Origin: CAWALV01 sp963782965 | GTDB taxonomy: Bacteria > Actinomycetota > Actinomycetes > Acidothermales > Acidothermaceae | DNA: 64,000 bases | Direction: 5' to 3' | NCBI GenBank assembly: GCA_963782965.1 | Contig: CAWALV010000006.1 | Span: 1,798,001 to 1,862,000 of the forward strand | Part shown: piece by piece, positions 25,317-33,522 of the stretch | Numbering within the stretch: the stretch's first letter is position 1 | How the letters are laid out: each line of letters opens with the position of its first letter | The notes under the pieces: model-generated | Told to the model about the DNA's origin: nothing | The model's database searches: none | Seen by the model: only the letters and a program-made list of their open reading frames with translations | Program-made: the position numbers and the translations under genes

Positions 25317-26375
25317 TCAGCCGAGTTTGGGCACGCCTGGCTTGATAGAGACTTCGGCGGTCGCTGCGTCCGGCGCTACGCGGTCGACCAGCTGCTTGGC
25401 CGCGGAAAGTCCCGCCGCGATCAGGTTGGGACCTTGCTGCCCCAGCACTACCCCGATCAGCGTTACGTCGCCGCTCTCGGTGTGCCGCTCCGACCGAAAC
25501 ATGAAGCAGCCGCCCGCCGCGTCGTCCGAACCGGTCTTCATGCCCACGAATCCGTCGTGGCCGAGCAGCGCGTTCGTGTTGGTCACTTCGCCGGCGACCG
25601 GCAAGGAGTAGCTGCGGGTGGCCATCATGCCGGCCAGTATCTTGTCGTTGGCCACCACCTGTGCCAGCCGCAGCTGATCGAGGGCAGTCGACACGGTGCC
25701 CGCGTCGTACCCGCTCGGATCGGTGTACGTGGTGTGGGTCATGCCCAGCGCGTGCGCGGTGTGGTTCATCTCCGCGACGAAGGAGGCGACGCTACCGTCG
25801 ACCTGACGCGCGACGAGCACCGCGACGTTGTTCGCGGACGGCAACAGGATCGCCATGAGGGCGTCCCGCTCGCTGAGTTGCTCGCCGGCGCGGACATCGA
25901 CCAACGACTGACCCTCGCGACGCCTTGTCTCGGTGTCCACGACATCGCCCTGACTGACGACGAATCGCGGGCCGCTGTCGCCCTCGTGCAGCGGATCGTG
26001 TTCGAGCACGAGGTAGGCGGTCATTACCTTTGCCAGGCTGGCGATCGGGACCGGCGGCTGGTTGGGGCTCGCTGCCGGCCGGCCGGTGCCGAGCGCGTAC
26101 GCGCCCTGCCCAGCAAGCGGCCACCCGTCCGTCGACAGGTAGCCGCGATCCTCGCCGTCGGGTTGATGGCCGGGTGCGGGCGGCAGCGTCGAGAACGAGG
26201 GTGCCGCCCAAGGCGAGGGCGCCGACGAGGACGACGGCGCCCGGGAAGTCGCCATCGAGGACGAGGACGCCAGCGACTGGCAACCGAGGACGGTTGCGAC
26301 CGCCGCCATGACGACGAGCGGGACGGCGACAAGCGCCCGGCGGGTGACTGTTTGTACTGGTTCGCGGTGGGTCAT
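25317..26375 (-). CDS. D-alanyl-D-alanine carboxypeptidase, S11 family penicillin-binding protein
   Basis: The 352-residue exported enzyme has the three S11 motifs: SLAK (Ser113 nucleophile, Lys116), SAN (180-182) and KTG (280-282). It trims the terminal D-Ala of peptidoglycan stem peptides outside the membrane. The N-terminal hydrophobic segment ends in VLGCQ (possible lipobox, Cys32), followed by a Ser-rich linker. ATG 26375 lacks a well-spaced SD; the reading frame is open upstream. It is divergent from an OmpR/VanS-type two-component system beginning at 26463, which may control it. Confidence 0.85.
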   Translation of the reverse strand: MTHREPVQTVTRRALVAVPLVVMAAVATVLGCQSLASSSSMATSRAPSSSSAPSPWAAPSFSTLPPAPGHQPDGEDRGYLSTDGWPLAGQGAYALGTGRPAASPNQPPVPIASLAKVMTAYLVLEHDPLHEGDSGPRFVVSQGDVVDTETRRREGQSLVDVRAGEQLSERDALMAILLPSANNVAVLVARQVDGSVASFVAEMNHTAHALGMTHTTYTDPSGYDAGTVSTALDQLRLAQVVANDKILAGMMATRSYSLPVAGEVTNTNALLGHDGFVGMKTGSDDAAGGCFMFRSERHTESGDVTLIGVVLGQQGPNLIAAGLSAAKQLVDRVAPDAATAEVSIKPGVPKLG

Positions 26376-26462
26376 GCCTTCAATCAGGGCATCTGTGGTG
26401 TTGCCAGCGCGTATGCGGTTTCCGATATGCCGGCGATATGCACCGCCTCGTAGCATCGAGTC

Positions 26463-27143
26463 GTGCGCGTGTTGCTCGTCGAGGATGAGCCCTACATGGC
26501 AGAGGCCATCCGCGATGGCCTGCGCCTGGAAGCGATCACGGCAGATATCGCGGGTGACGGCGACGTCGCTTTGGAACTGCTGCGCCTCAACAGCTACGAC
26601 ATCGCGGTGCTCGACCGCGACATTCCCGGGCCAACGGGTGACGAGATCGCCAAAGGCATCATCGCTTCCGGCACCGGCATGCCGATCCTCATGCTCACCG
26701 CGGCCGACCGGCTCGACGACAAAGCCTCCGGGTTCGAACTCGGCGCCGACGACTACCTCACCAAACCGTTCGAACTCCGAGAGCTCGTGCTCCGTCTCAG
26801 GGCGCTCGACCGCAGGCGCGCTCATCACAGGCCACCCGTGCGAGAACTCGCGGGCCTGCGGCTGGACCCGTTCCGCCGCGAGGTCTACCGCGATGGCCGC
26901 TATGTCGCGCTGACCAGAAAGCAGTTCGCCGTGCTCGACGTCCTCGTCGCCTCCGAAGGCGGTGTCGTCAGCGCCGAAGAGTTGCTGGAACGGGCCTGGG
27001 ATGAGAACGCCGACCCGTTCACCAATGCCGTCCGCATCACGGTCTCGGCGCTGCGCAAACGGCTCGGCGAACCCTGGCTCATCGCCACGGTGCCCGGCGT
27101 CGGTTACCGCATCGACACCGGACCGAACGCCGGGAGCGGGTGA
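26463..27143 (+). CDS. OmpR-family response regulator
   Basis: The 226-residue product has a receiver domain with acidic pocket (Glu7, Asp8), phosphoacceptor Asp51 (VLDRDIPG), Thr79 and Lys101 (YLTKPF). A winged-helix DNA-binding domain follows (about 130-220; LRLDPFRREVYRDG, LTRKQFAVLDVLV, TVPGVGYRID). The start is GTG. The histidine kinase starts 7 bp after its stop. With the divergent carboxypeptidase, the arrangement suggests control of cell-wall modification. Confidence 0.9.
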   Translation: MRVLLVEDEPYMAEAIRDGLRLEAITADIAGDGDVALELLRLNSYDIAVLDRDIPGPTGDEIAKGIIASGTGMPILMLTAADRLDDKASGFELGADDYLTKPFELRELVLRLRALDRRRAHHRPPVRELAGLRLDPFRREVYRDGRYVALTRKQFAVLDVLVASEGGVVSAEELLERAWDENADPFTNAVRITVSALRKRLGEPWLIATVPGVGYRIDTGPNAGSG

Positions 27144-27150
27144 GGCGACG

Positions 27151-28233
27151 ATGAATAGACCCTCGGGTTTGAGTGTTCGCCTCAAGCTCACCCTCAGCTA
27201 CGCCGCATTCCTCATGCTCGCGGGCGCCGTGCTACTCATCGCCGGATACTTTTCCCTTTCACGTGGCGTGCACCCTGGTGTGCTCTTCCTGGTGCAAAGC
27301 CACGCCGACTTGCTGCGCAGTTTCGCTCCAACCATCGCCATCGTGCTGGCGTTCCTCCTGGTCTTCGGTCTCGTGGGCGGGTGGCTGATCGCCGGCCGGA
27401 TGCTCGCGCCCCTGAGCCGCATCACCGAAGCCACGCGCATGGCGGCGACCGGTTCGCTCGCCCACCGAATTCGGCTGGAGGGTCGCAAAGATGAGTTCCG
27501 CGAGCTCGCCGACGCTTTCGACACGATGCTGGCACGGCTCGAAGCACATGTCGCCGGACAGCAGCGATTCGCGGCCAACGCCTCCCACGAGCTGCGCACG
27601 CCGCTGGCGATCACGCGGACGCTGCTCGACGTCGCCCGCAATGATCCCAACCGCGACAGCAGCGAGCTCGATGACCGACTCCGCGCCGTCAACGCCCGAG
27701 CGATCGACCTCACCGAAGCCTTGCTACTGCTCAGCCGCGCGGGCCAACGGTCCTTCGCCCGAGAACTTGTCGACCTGTCGCTGATAGCGGAAGAAGCCGC
27801 GGAAACGCTCCTGCCCCTTGCAGAGAAATGCAGGGTCACCGTCGAGACCTCCGGTGAAATCGCCCCCGCCGTCGGCTCGCGCGCCCTCCTGCTGCAGATG
27901 ACTACGAACCTGTTGCACAACGCAATTGTTCACAACATGCCCGAACGTGGCACCGTGCAGGTGAGCACCGCCGTATGCCCAGAGTCGGTCATGCTCATTG
28001 TCGAAAACAGCGGCGACAAGCTGAGCCCACATGTGGTCTCGACACTCATTGAACCGTTCCAGCGCGGCACCGAGCGCATACGCACCGATCACGCGGGTGT
28101 CGGCCTCGGCCTGGCAATCGTCAAGAGCATCACCCAAGCACACGACGGAACCCTCACGCTGATCCCCCGGGCCGCTGGCGGGCTCCGCGTCACGGTGGAA
28201 CTACCTTTCGCTACGCCGGGAACCGGCAGATGA
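27151..28233 (+). CDS. Sensor histidine kinase with HAMP domain
   Basis: The 360-residue kinase has two transmembrane helices (about 14-36 and 58-82) enclosing only a 20-residue external loop, a HAMP segment (83-135), the dimerisation/phosphoacceptor box ASHELRTP (His146), an N box (LLHNAIVHN) and G boxes (HAGVGLGLAIVKSI). The tiny sensor loop implies sensing within the membrane, as in intramembrane-sensing or VanS-like kinases. ATG 27151 is 7 bp from the regulator stop. It should phosphorylate the preceding response regulator. Confidence 0.9.
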   Translation: MNRPSGLSVRLKLTLSYAAFLMLAGAVLLIAGYFSLSRGVHPGVLFLVQSHADLLRSFAPTIAIVLAFLLVFGLVGGWLIAGRMLAPLSRITEATRMAATGSLAHRIRLEGRKDEFRELADAFDTMLARLEAHVAGQQRFAANASHELRTPLAITRTLLDVARNDPNRDSSELDDRLRAVNARAIDLTEALLLLSRAGQRSFARELVDLSLIAEEAAETLLPLAEKCRVTVETSGEIAPAVGSRALLLQMTTNLLHNAIVHNMPERGTVQVSTAVCPESVMLIVENSGDKLSPHVVSTLIEPFQRGTERIRTDHAGVGLGLAIVKSITQAHDGTLTLIPRAAGGLRVTVELPFATPGTGR

Positions 28234-28251
28234 CGAACAGCGAACTACTGC

Positions 28252-28791
28252 ATGCCCACGCCGCATCCCCGTGCGAGCATGAGCGTTCACGTCCTAGCAG
28301 GCGGGAGCACATCCGTGGCGCTTCACGGAGACCGTGCGATTGCGGCGGCGGAGGCGGTTGTCGCCGCTGCGGCCGGTCTGATGCCGGACGGTGTGCAGCT
28401 AGAGGTCGTCGGGCACGGCCGGTGGTGGACGCTTCGCAAGATCGATCCGGCCAACCCGCCGGGCGTCCTGTCCGCCCGCGTGGACGAGCGTGGCGGCAGG
28501 TTCTCCGCCACCGGACCACTGGCGCCGCTCGGCGTCGGGACCTGGATCCCGCTGTTGCCGAGACAACTCGATGCCAAACTCTCGGCCATCTCCGTGGTCG
28601 AGCTCGTGCATGAGGTCGTCACAGATGCGAGGGGCAGTCCGTGGCCCGGGCCGGAATACCGAGTCCGGGCGAAGGTCAGCGGCGGCCAAGTCTTTGCGTG
28701 GTTCGAACCACCAGCCCGGACTGATGCCGCTACTGCGCGGACATTGAAGCTGCTGCCGCTGCCATTGCCCCTGTTTCTACGGCAGGAGTAG
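28252..28791 (+). CDS. Hypothetical soluble protein
   Basis: The 179-residue product has no signal peptide or transmembrane segment. The sequence (GVQLEVVGHGRWWTLRKID, GVGTWIPLLPRQLDAKLSAI, PEYRVRAKVSGGQVFAWFEP) looks like a compact alpha/beta fold; I do not recognise a family. It starts 18 bp after the kinase gene on the same strand and might be cotranscribed. An ATG at 28279 is an alternative start; neither has a clear SD. Confidence 0.55.
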   Translation: MPTPHPRASMSVHVLAGGSTSVALHGDRAIAAAEAVVAAAAGLMPDGVQLEVVGHGRWWTLRKIDPANPPGVLSARVDERGGRFSATGPLAPLGVGTWIPLLPRQLDAKLSAISVVELVHEVVTDARGSPWPGPEYRVRAKVSGGQVFAWFEPPARTDAATARTLKLLPLPLPLFLRQE

Positions 28792-28974
28792 CGAGGTTGG
28801 TGCCCGGGACGTTGAATCGAGAGCACAACGGTGAGTGGGCACCACGTCCCGCGTTCCCGGTCGGCCGGGTCGCGACTTATCCACAGCGACGGTTCAGCTG
28901 AACCGCCACCCGCACTTTCGACGGAGGAGTCGCGGTGGCGCCGCCGCGGCGAGGCGCAAGGTGATCTCCCCGGG

Positions 28975-29568
28975 TCAGGTGCCGGCGCGGCGTGCTTCCC
29001 ACTCATGGTCGAGGATCGACATCATCACCTCGTCGTACCACCGGCCGTCGTGCCAAACCGACTCGCGGTAGCGGCCCTCCTCGACGAAGCCGGCTTTCTC
29101 GTAGGCACGGATTCCCGCCGGGTTGAACGGCGCGACGGTGAGTTGAATGCGGTGCAACCCCATCTCGCGGAAGCCGTAATCGACGATGACGCGCATCGCG
29201 TCGGTGCCGTAGCCGCGGCCGATGTACTCGCGGCCGAGCGCGATGCCGATCGTCGCGCACCTGTCCTTCGGTCGGGCGCCGTGCAGCCCGAGGTTGCCGA
29301 CCAACACCGGTGGATCGTCGAGCGTCTCGATGGCGAAGCCGAGGTCATCCTTGTCGTTCGCGCACCACTTCGCGATGCGTTCCTTGGCCGCCGCGTCCGA
29401 GGGTGGAGCGACCCAGTTGGATAGCGTCGTCATGCGCCCGGGATCCATCTCCCACCTCGCGAGCGTGGGCAAGTCGTCCTCGCGCAGGCCACGCAGGTGA
29501 ACCCGCTCGCCGACCAGGATCGAATCGCCGTAGGCGAACGCAGCCTCGACGTCAGTCAGTTCCGTCAT
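28975..29568 (-). CDS. GNAT acetyltransferase, RimJ/RimL type
   Basis: The 197-residue product matches GNAT enzymes that transfer acetyl groups from acetyl-CoA to amines. VHLRGLREDDLPTLARWEMD is the N-terminal strand-helix, CATIGIALGREYIGRGYGTDA holds motif A (R/QxxGxG/A as GRGYG), and HRIQLTVAPFNPAGIRAYEKAGF gives motif B. Such RimJ-like enzymes act on ribosomal proteins, antibiotics or small metabolites; the substrate is unknown. Confidence 0.87.
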   Translation of the reverse strand: MTELTDVEAAFAYGDSILVGERVHLRGLREDDLPTLARWEMDPGRMTTLSNWVAPPSDAAAKERIAKWCANDKDDLGFAIETLDDPPVLVGNLGLHGARPKDRCATIGIALGREYIGRGYGTDAMRVIVDYGFREMGLHRIQLTVAPFNPAGIRAYEKAGFVEEGRYRESVWHDGRWYDEVMMSILDHEWEARRAGT

Positions 29569-29670
29569 GGGCTCGATCCTGCCGCGCGCGCCCGGAGCCT
29601 GGCTACGCCTTTACCAACGGCGAGGAGAGCAGAGGCAATGCGGCCGCGGTGTGCCGTTCGGCTCGCGGCC

Positions 29671-29871
29671 TCAGTCCCAGGCCCCGGGCATGATGACGCA
29701 ACCGCAGTCGCCACAGCGCACCACGTGGGCGTAGACCAGGTCGATCACCATGGCGCCGCCGCAGACCGGGCACGCCTGAGGCTGCGCTCCACGGCTCCGC
29801 GCAGCAGGCGCAGGGACGGCGTGGGCCGGGAGCGAGTCAGGCAGTGCGCGTCCAGCCTCAGCGGTGATCAT
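29671..29871 (-). CDS. Small zinc-ribbon protein
   Basis: A 66-residue protein ending in a four-Cys ribbon (ACPVCGG and VVRCGDCGCV), preceded by an Ala/Pro-rich stretch. ATG 29871 has AGGAGG 6 nt upstream, which supports real translation and excludes the longer open frame. The function is unknown; similar tiny ribbons act as nucleic-acid or protein-binding modules. Confidence 0.65.
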   Translation of the reverse strand: MITAEAGRALPDSLPAHAVPAPAARSRGAQPQACPVCGGAMVIDLVYAHVVRCGDCGCVIMPGAWD

Positions 29872-29994
29872 CGCCCACCTCCTGCACGCCACGAACCTTC
29901 GCCGGCTCACCGGTGTACCAGCTGTATATTCCGGCGCCTCGCTTGGCGAAACCGGGCCGATAGTGCGAAGAAGGCGGGACCTTAGTCCTGCGTT

Positions 29995-30381
29995 CTAGTT
30001 CGGTCGCGTTGAGGGCCGCGGGGCTGGCTCCACGGTGTAGTGAATCGTCTGCGCGACGATCCACCCGTTCTCGATCAGGAATGAGTCGGCGCCATCACGT
30101 ACCTGGGTGTGCGCCGCTTCAGCGGTCCATTCCAAGAACGCGACCCGACCGGCGACGAGCCGGTTCGTGTACGTGTACGGCGCGCCCGGAAGCTCCTCGC
30201 CGAGGAGCCGCGCGAGGTGGCGCGCCCCGTCGCGGCCGTGGAAGACGCCACGACGTTCCAAGATGACGCAGTCCGGGGCGACGTTGCGCTCGATGTCCTC
30301 GTCGAACCGGTGCTGACCCGCTAGGTCGAGGTGGTCATCGAAGACCTCCTGCGCTGATCGTCGGCGTAGTTCGTCCGTCAT
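29995..30381 (-). CDS. SnoaL/NTF2-like family protein
   Basis: The 128-residue product fits the NTF2-like cone fold: the helix AQEVFDDHLDLAGQHRFDED, the strand-rich core NVAPDCVILERRGVFHGRDG, TNRLVAGRVAFLEWTAEA and ENGWIVAQTIHYTVEP. These proteins act as small isomerases, cyclases or hydrolases; this one is unassigned. ATG 30381 has AGGAGG 5 nt upstream, so the longer ORF is not used. Confidence 0.78.
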   Translation of the reverse strand: MTDELRRRSAQEVFDDHLDLAGQHRFDEDIERNVAPDCVILERRGVFHGRDGARHLARLLGEELPGAPYTYTNRLVAGRVAFLEWTAEAAHTQVRDGADSFLIENGWIVAQTIHYTVEPAPRPSTRPN

Positions 30382-30557
30382 CCAGTCCTCCTGACATCTG
30401 CGGATCCGACCGGCGACTCCAACGCTCGCACAGATACCGAGGGTCTCGCAGCATGCCGACCTCACCGCTGTGGGCCGAGAAGTGGCGCCCCACCCGGCCG
30501 ACTTGCCTCGCGGTGGGGAGCTCTGCCTACAGTCGGACTACGACACAGGGAGCGACG

Positions 30558-30854
30558 ATGACTGAAACCTGCACGCACCTCGACACCGTCGAGGACGTCA
30601 CCCCTTCCAGCAACGGATGTGAGGAATGCTTGCGCATGGGCAGTCGCTGGGTCCACCTGCGGTTGTGCATGCGCTGCGGCCACGTCGGCTGCTGCGACAG
30701 CTCACCGAACCGGCACGCCACCGCCCACTGGAACGCCCACCCAGACCATCCGCTCATCCGGTCCTTCGAACCGGACGAGGACTGGTGGTCGTGTTACCCC
30801 GACGAGCTGGTATTCGAGGTCAAGGGCGCACCGCCGGCACCGTCACACGCCTGA
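30558..30854 (+). CDS. UBP-type (ZnF-UBP) zinc-finger protein
   Basis: The 98-residue protein is a stand-alone UBP finger: CTHLD, GCEECLRMG, LCMRCGHVGCCDSSPNRHATAHWNAHPDHPLIRSFE and WWSCYPDELVFEV keep the ordered Cys/His ligands and the conserved RHATxHW core. In eukaryotes this fold binds the ubiquitin C-terminus; short bacterial copies are common in actinobacteria with unknown ligands. GGGAG lies 5 nt before the ATG. Confidence 0.85.
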   Translation: MTETCTHLDTVEDVTPSSNGCEECLRMGSRWVHLRLCMRCGHVGCCDSSPNRHATAHWNAHPDHPLIRSFEPDEDWWSCYPDELVFEVKGAPPAPSHA

Positions 30855-31353
30855 GGTCCGGCAGCGGCGGCAAACAGGGGAAGTGACCCCTGGGTTGGCG
30901 AGTGGCGGTACCCAGGTTAGGAGGCCGGAGACCCGGCGTCCGCAGCCTCGCCGCACGCGGTCCCGCCGCTTGAGTCACGGCGGTATCAGTGGGTCGCGAC
31001 CACTGGTCGCGTCGGATAGCGGGACTCAACGGCCGCCGCGAGCGGATCTCACATGGAGTCGGCGAGCTGCACGCGTCGAGCAATCGGCGCGCCTGTCAAG
31101 CAACCTCCCGGCAAAGCCGGCGGCGGTGGGTGTTGCGACGATCGCTGGAAGCCGCCCTGTCACAACGGCTCCCAGTGGGGCCAGGTCCCACTGTCACACT
31201 CAAGCCGGGCGCCGGAACAAGGCATGACGCGGTCTTTCCTGCTCGCGACGCGATGGTGAGCGGTCGGCGGGAGCGAGCCTCACTGAGACGTCTCCCGCAT
31301 CTGCCATCCGCCGATGACGCAAGTCCAGCGCCTGACGAGTACCGCGTCGTAGG
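30855..31353. other. Gene-free stretch of about 500 bp with repeat-rich sequence
   Basis: No convincing gene is seen; open frames here are Arg-rich and lack start signals. At 31157-31198 two direct copies of CTGTCACA, 34 bp apart, surround a 7-bp inverted repeat (CAGTGGG at 31173 and CCCACTG at 31187). This resembles an IS-end fragment, but no transposase remains. Confidence 0.4.
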
Positions 31354-32487
31354 TCAGGCATGGTCGGCGCCGGCGAGTTCGGTGAAGCGGGCGACGGCGT
31401 CGGTGACCGCGTGGAACCGCAAGGATTGGAAGAAGTCGAAGTTGTGGTTGGCTGCGGGCAACTCGGCGTAGACGACCGGCCGACGGGAGACCGCGCGTAG
31501 CCGATCGGCGAATCCTCGGGCCTCTTGGTGACGGACCAGCGTGTCCAGCGCGCCGTGGATGATCAGGAACGGCGGGGCGTCGGGGTTGATGCATTCTTGC
31601 GGCGACGTGGGTTCCTGCCCGGACTCACCCGCGTTCCCGTAGTAGCCGTACATGCCAATGACACCGGCGACCGCGGCGCCGGAAAGGGCCGCGGTCGCGG
31701 CCAGGTGCGCGCCCCCGGAGCCGCCGGCTACGAAGACCGTGTCGGGATCTCCACCGTATGCATCCGCGTTGTCGTGCGCCCAGGCCAGCGTGGCGCGAGT
31801 GTCGGCGAGTTGGTCCCGGTAGCCGACACGGAGCAGCCGATAGTCCGCGCTGATGCACACCCATCCTTCGGCAGCCAGCCGGTAGATCAGCGGGCGGGCG
31901 CCGAACATCTTGTTGCCCATCCGCAGACCGCCCCCGTGGAGGTAGACCAGCACCGGAGCACCGGAGCACCGGCGCCGCCGGGAGACGTACACGTCCAGCC
32001 GATTCCCGCGGCGCGCCGGCCCGTAGCGCAGGTTGCGGATGCGGCGCACGTCCGGTCGCCACGACACGACCGGCAGCACGAGCCGCCACCATGGCACGCG
32101 CGTGGAGTCGGGAACTCCATCAGGCCCGTAGACGCTCTGCAACGCTGCCGACAGCGCGGGGCGGGCGGATCCGGCGCGCACCGCGATCCGCGCCAGCAAC
32201 AGCACGTCCACTGCGGTGAACCCGGCGACCAGCCACCACAACGGCCCCGGCTCCGGATGGATCAGCGTGCCTATCGTGCCCGCCAGCAGCCACCACAGCC
32301 CGATGAACGGCGCCTCGTTGATCCACCAGCCCAGGGCGAACTGCAGGGTGAACGGCGACGAACGCCGAGGCATCGGTGGATGCAGCGCCATCACCGCGAA
32401 CAGCGCCAGGATCAGCGTGGTGTTCAGCGCGCCGCTCACGCGCGCGTGGATCGATCGGATGACACGGGAAACCTCCAACTCGCTCAC
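31354..32487 (-). CDS. Alpha/beta hydrolase of the hormone-sensitive-lipase type with N-terminal membrane segments
   Basis: The product (about 377 residues) has two to three hydrophobic helices in the first 110 residues, then an esterase domain. The oxyanion motif HGGG (VYLHGGGLRMG), the nucleophile elbow AGGSGGAHLA, an Asp in IHGALDTLV and a His in AANHNFDFF give the triad. It likely hydrolyses short-chain esters or lipids at the membrane. The start is uncertain: GTG 32487 lies inside an operator-like palindrome and has no SD; the frame opens to 32568. It is divergent from a TetR gene. Confidence 0.82.
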   Translation of the reverse strand: MSELEVSRVIRSIHARVSGALNTTLILALFAVMALHPPMPRRSSPFTLQFALGWWINEAPFIGLWWLLAGTIGTLIHPEPGPLWWLVAGFTAVDVLLLARIAVRAGSARPALSAALQSVYGPDGVPDSTRVPWWRLVLPVVSWRPDVRRIRNLRYGPARRGNRLDVYVSRRRRCSGAPVLVYLHGGGLRMGNKMFGARPLIYRLAAEGWVCISADYRLLRVGYRDQLADTRATLAWAHDNADAYGGDPDTVFVAGGSGGAHLAATAALSGAAVAGVIGMYGYYGNAGESGQEPTSPQECINPDAPPFLIIHGALDTLVRHQEARGFADRLRAVSRRPVVYAELPAANHNFDFFQSLRFHAVTDAVARFTELAGADHA

Positions 32488-32526
32488 TACGATCGTCGTG
32501 AACCCCACCGTACTACTATCGTAGTG
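32485..32526. promoter_or_regulatory. Paired candidate operators for the divergent TetR regulator
   Basis: CACTACGATCGTCGTG (32485-32500, near-palindrome) and, on the opposite strand, CACTACGATAGTAGT (32511-32525) share CACTACGATNGT and face each other, 10 bp apart. They lie directly between the hydrolase and TetR genes, consistent with joint repression. Confidence 0.6.
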
Positions 32527-32548
32527 GCCTTTCCAGGAGGTATTCGAC

Positions 32549-33187
32549 ATGGCCCGACGAGACGACATCGGTCAGGCCGCGCTGGAACTGGTCGCGGAAG
32601 GGGGCGGCCACGCGCTCACCCACCGCCGCATCGACCGGCGTCTCGGCCTGCCGGAGGGGACCACCTCGAATTACGCGCGCACTCGCCGCGACCTCGTGCT
32701 GATGGTGCTCGAGCGGATTGCCGCCATCGCGAGCCTGCGCGCGCCCGACGCGCGCACGCCACGGACGATCGACCAGGCCGTCGAGCAACTCACCGAAGCC
32801 TTCGAGGACGTCGTCGCCCGCGGCGTCGACATCCGCGGGCGGATGGCGCTCACGATCGACTGCCTGAGCGACCCGGAACTGCACGCTCTCGTCACTACCG
32901 ATTCACCTGTCCGCGCCACGCTGTTGGATCAGGCCCGACAACTACTCGATCAACTCGCGGTGCCGGACAGCGAGCAACGGGCCGTCGACCTCCTCGGGAT
33001 CATGAACGGCCTGTTCTACGACCGTCTGATCGGCTACGGCGTGCGCGGCACACCCGTTGACGCAGCGGCCGTGCTCAAAGCCTGGCTCACCGGGGTGAGT
33101 GAGCGCCAACCGGCGGCCAAGGGGCAGAGTCCGAGCCGGCCAAAAGCAAAACGCCCGAAAGCACGAACGCCACATACCGATGCGTGA
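32549..33187 (+). CDS. TetR-family transcriptional regulator
   Basis: The 212-residue product has a TetR HTH (ALELVAEGGGHALTHRRIDR, then GLPEGTTSNYARTRRDLVLM), a helical ligand domain to about residue 185, and a basic Lys/Arg/Pro tail (RPKAKRPKARTP) that could add DNA affinity. AGGAGG lies 8 nt before the ATG. It is divergent from the alpha/beta hydrolase gene and probably represses both. Confidence 0.87.
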   Translation: MARRDDIGQAALELVAEGGGHALTHRRIDRRLGLPEGTTSNYARTRRDLVLMVLERIAAIASLRAPDARTPRTIDQAVEQLTEAFEDVVARGVDIRGRMALTIDCLSDPELHALVTTDSPVRATLLDQARQLLDQLAVPDSEQRAVDLLGIMNGLFYDRLIGYGVRGTPVDAAAVLKAWLTGVSERQPAAKGQSPSRPKAKRPKARTPHTDA

Positions 33188-33522
33188 GGTCAGTCGCAGC
33201 ACCGGCGAGTCAGGTACGCCGCATTACCTGCAGCAACGCAGCGAACTCGGCGTGCGAAAGAGGACTATCTGACTGCCACAACCGGCCACACGCGCTCGTC
33301 GCAGCACTCCCGGCCGTACGAGCCGATGAGCACTGGCTGGATGCCGAGGTCCTGCAGCGCCTGCACCTTCTTCAGTACCTCGCTCACCTCGTCAGGGAAG
33401 GCGCGCCCGATAGGTGCCGCCAGTCGGCGCGACGATGTCCCGCCGACCGCATCTACGACATCGGTGACGGGAATCACGACATCACTGACGGCGCGAGCGG
33501 CGACCTCTCCTGACAGTCGCCA
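33188..33522. other. Intergenic stretch of about 335 bp, possible small ORF on the minus strand
   Basis: A 70-codon minus-strand frame (33265-33477, GTG start, no SD) would encode DEVSEVLKKVQALQDLGIQP-type helical sequence that is less Arg-rich than shadow frames. It is not supported by a start signal or a known family, so I do not call it a gene. Confidence 0.3.
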
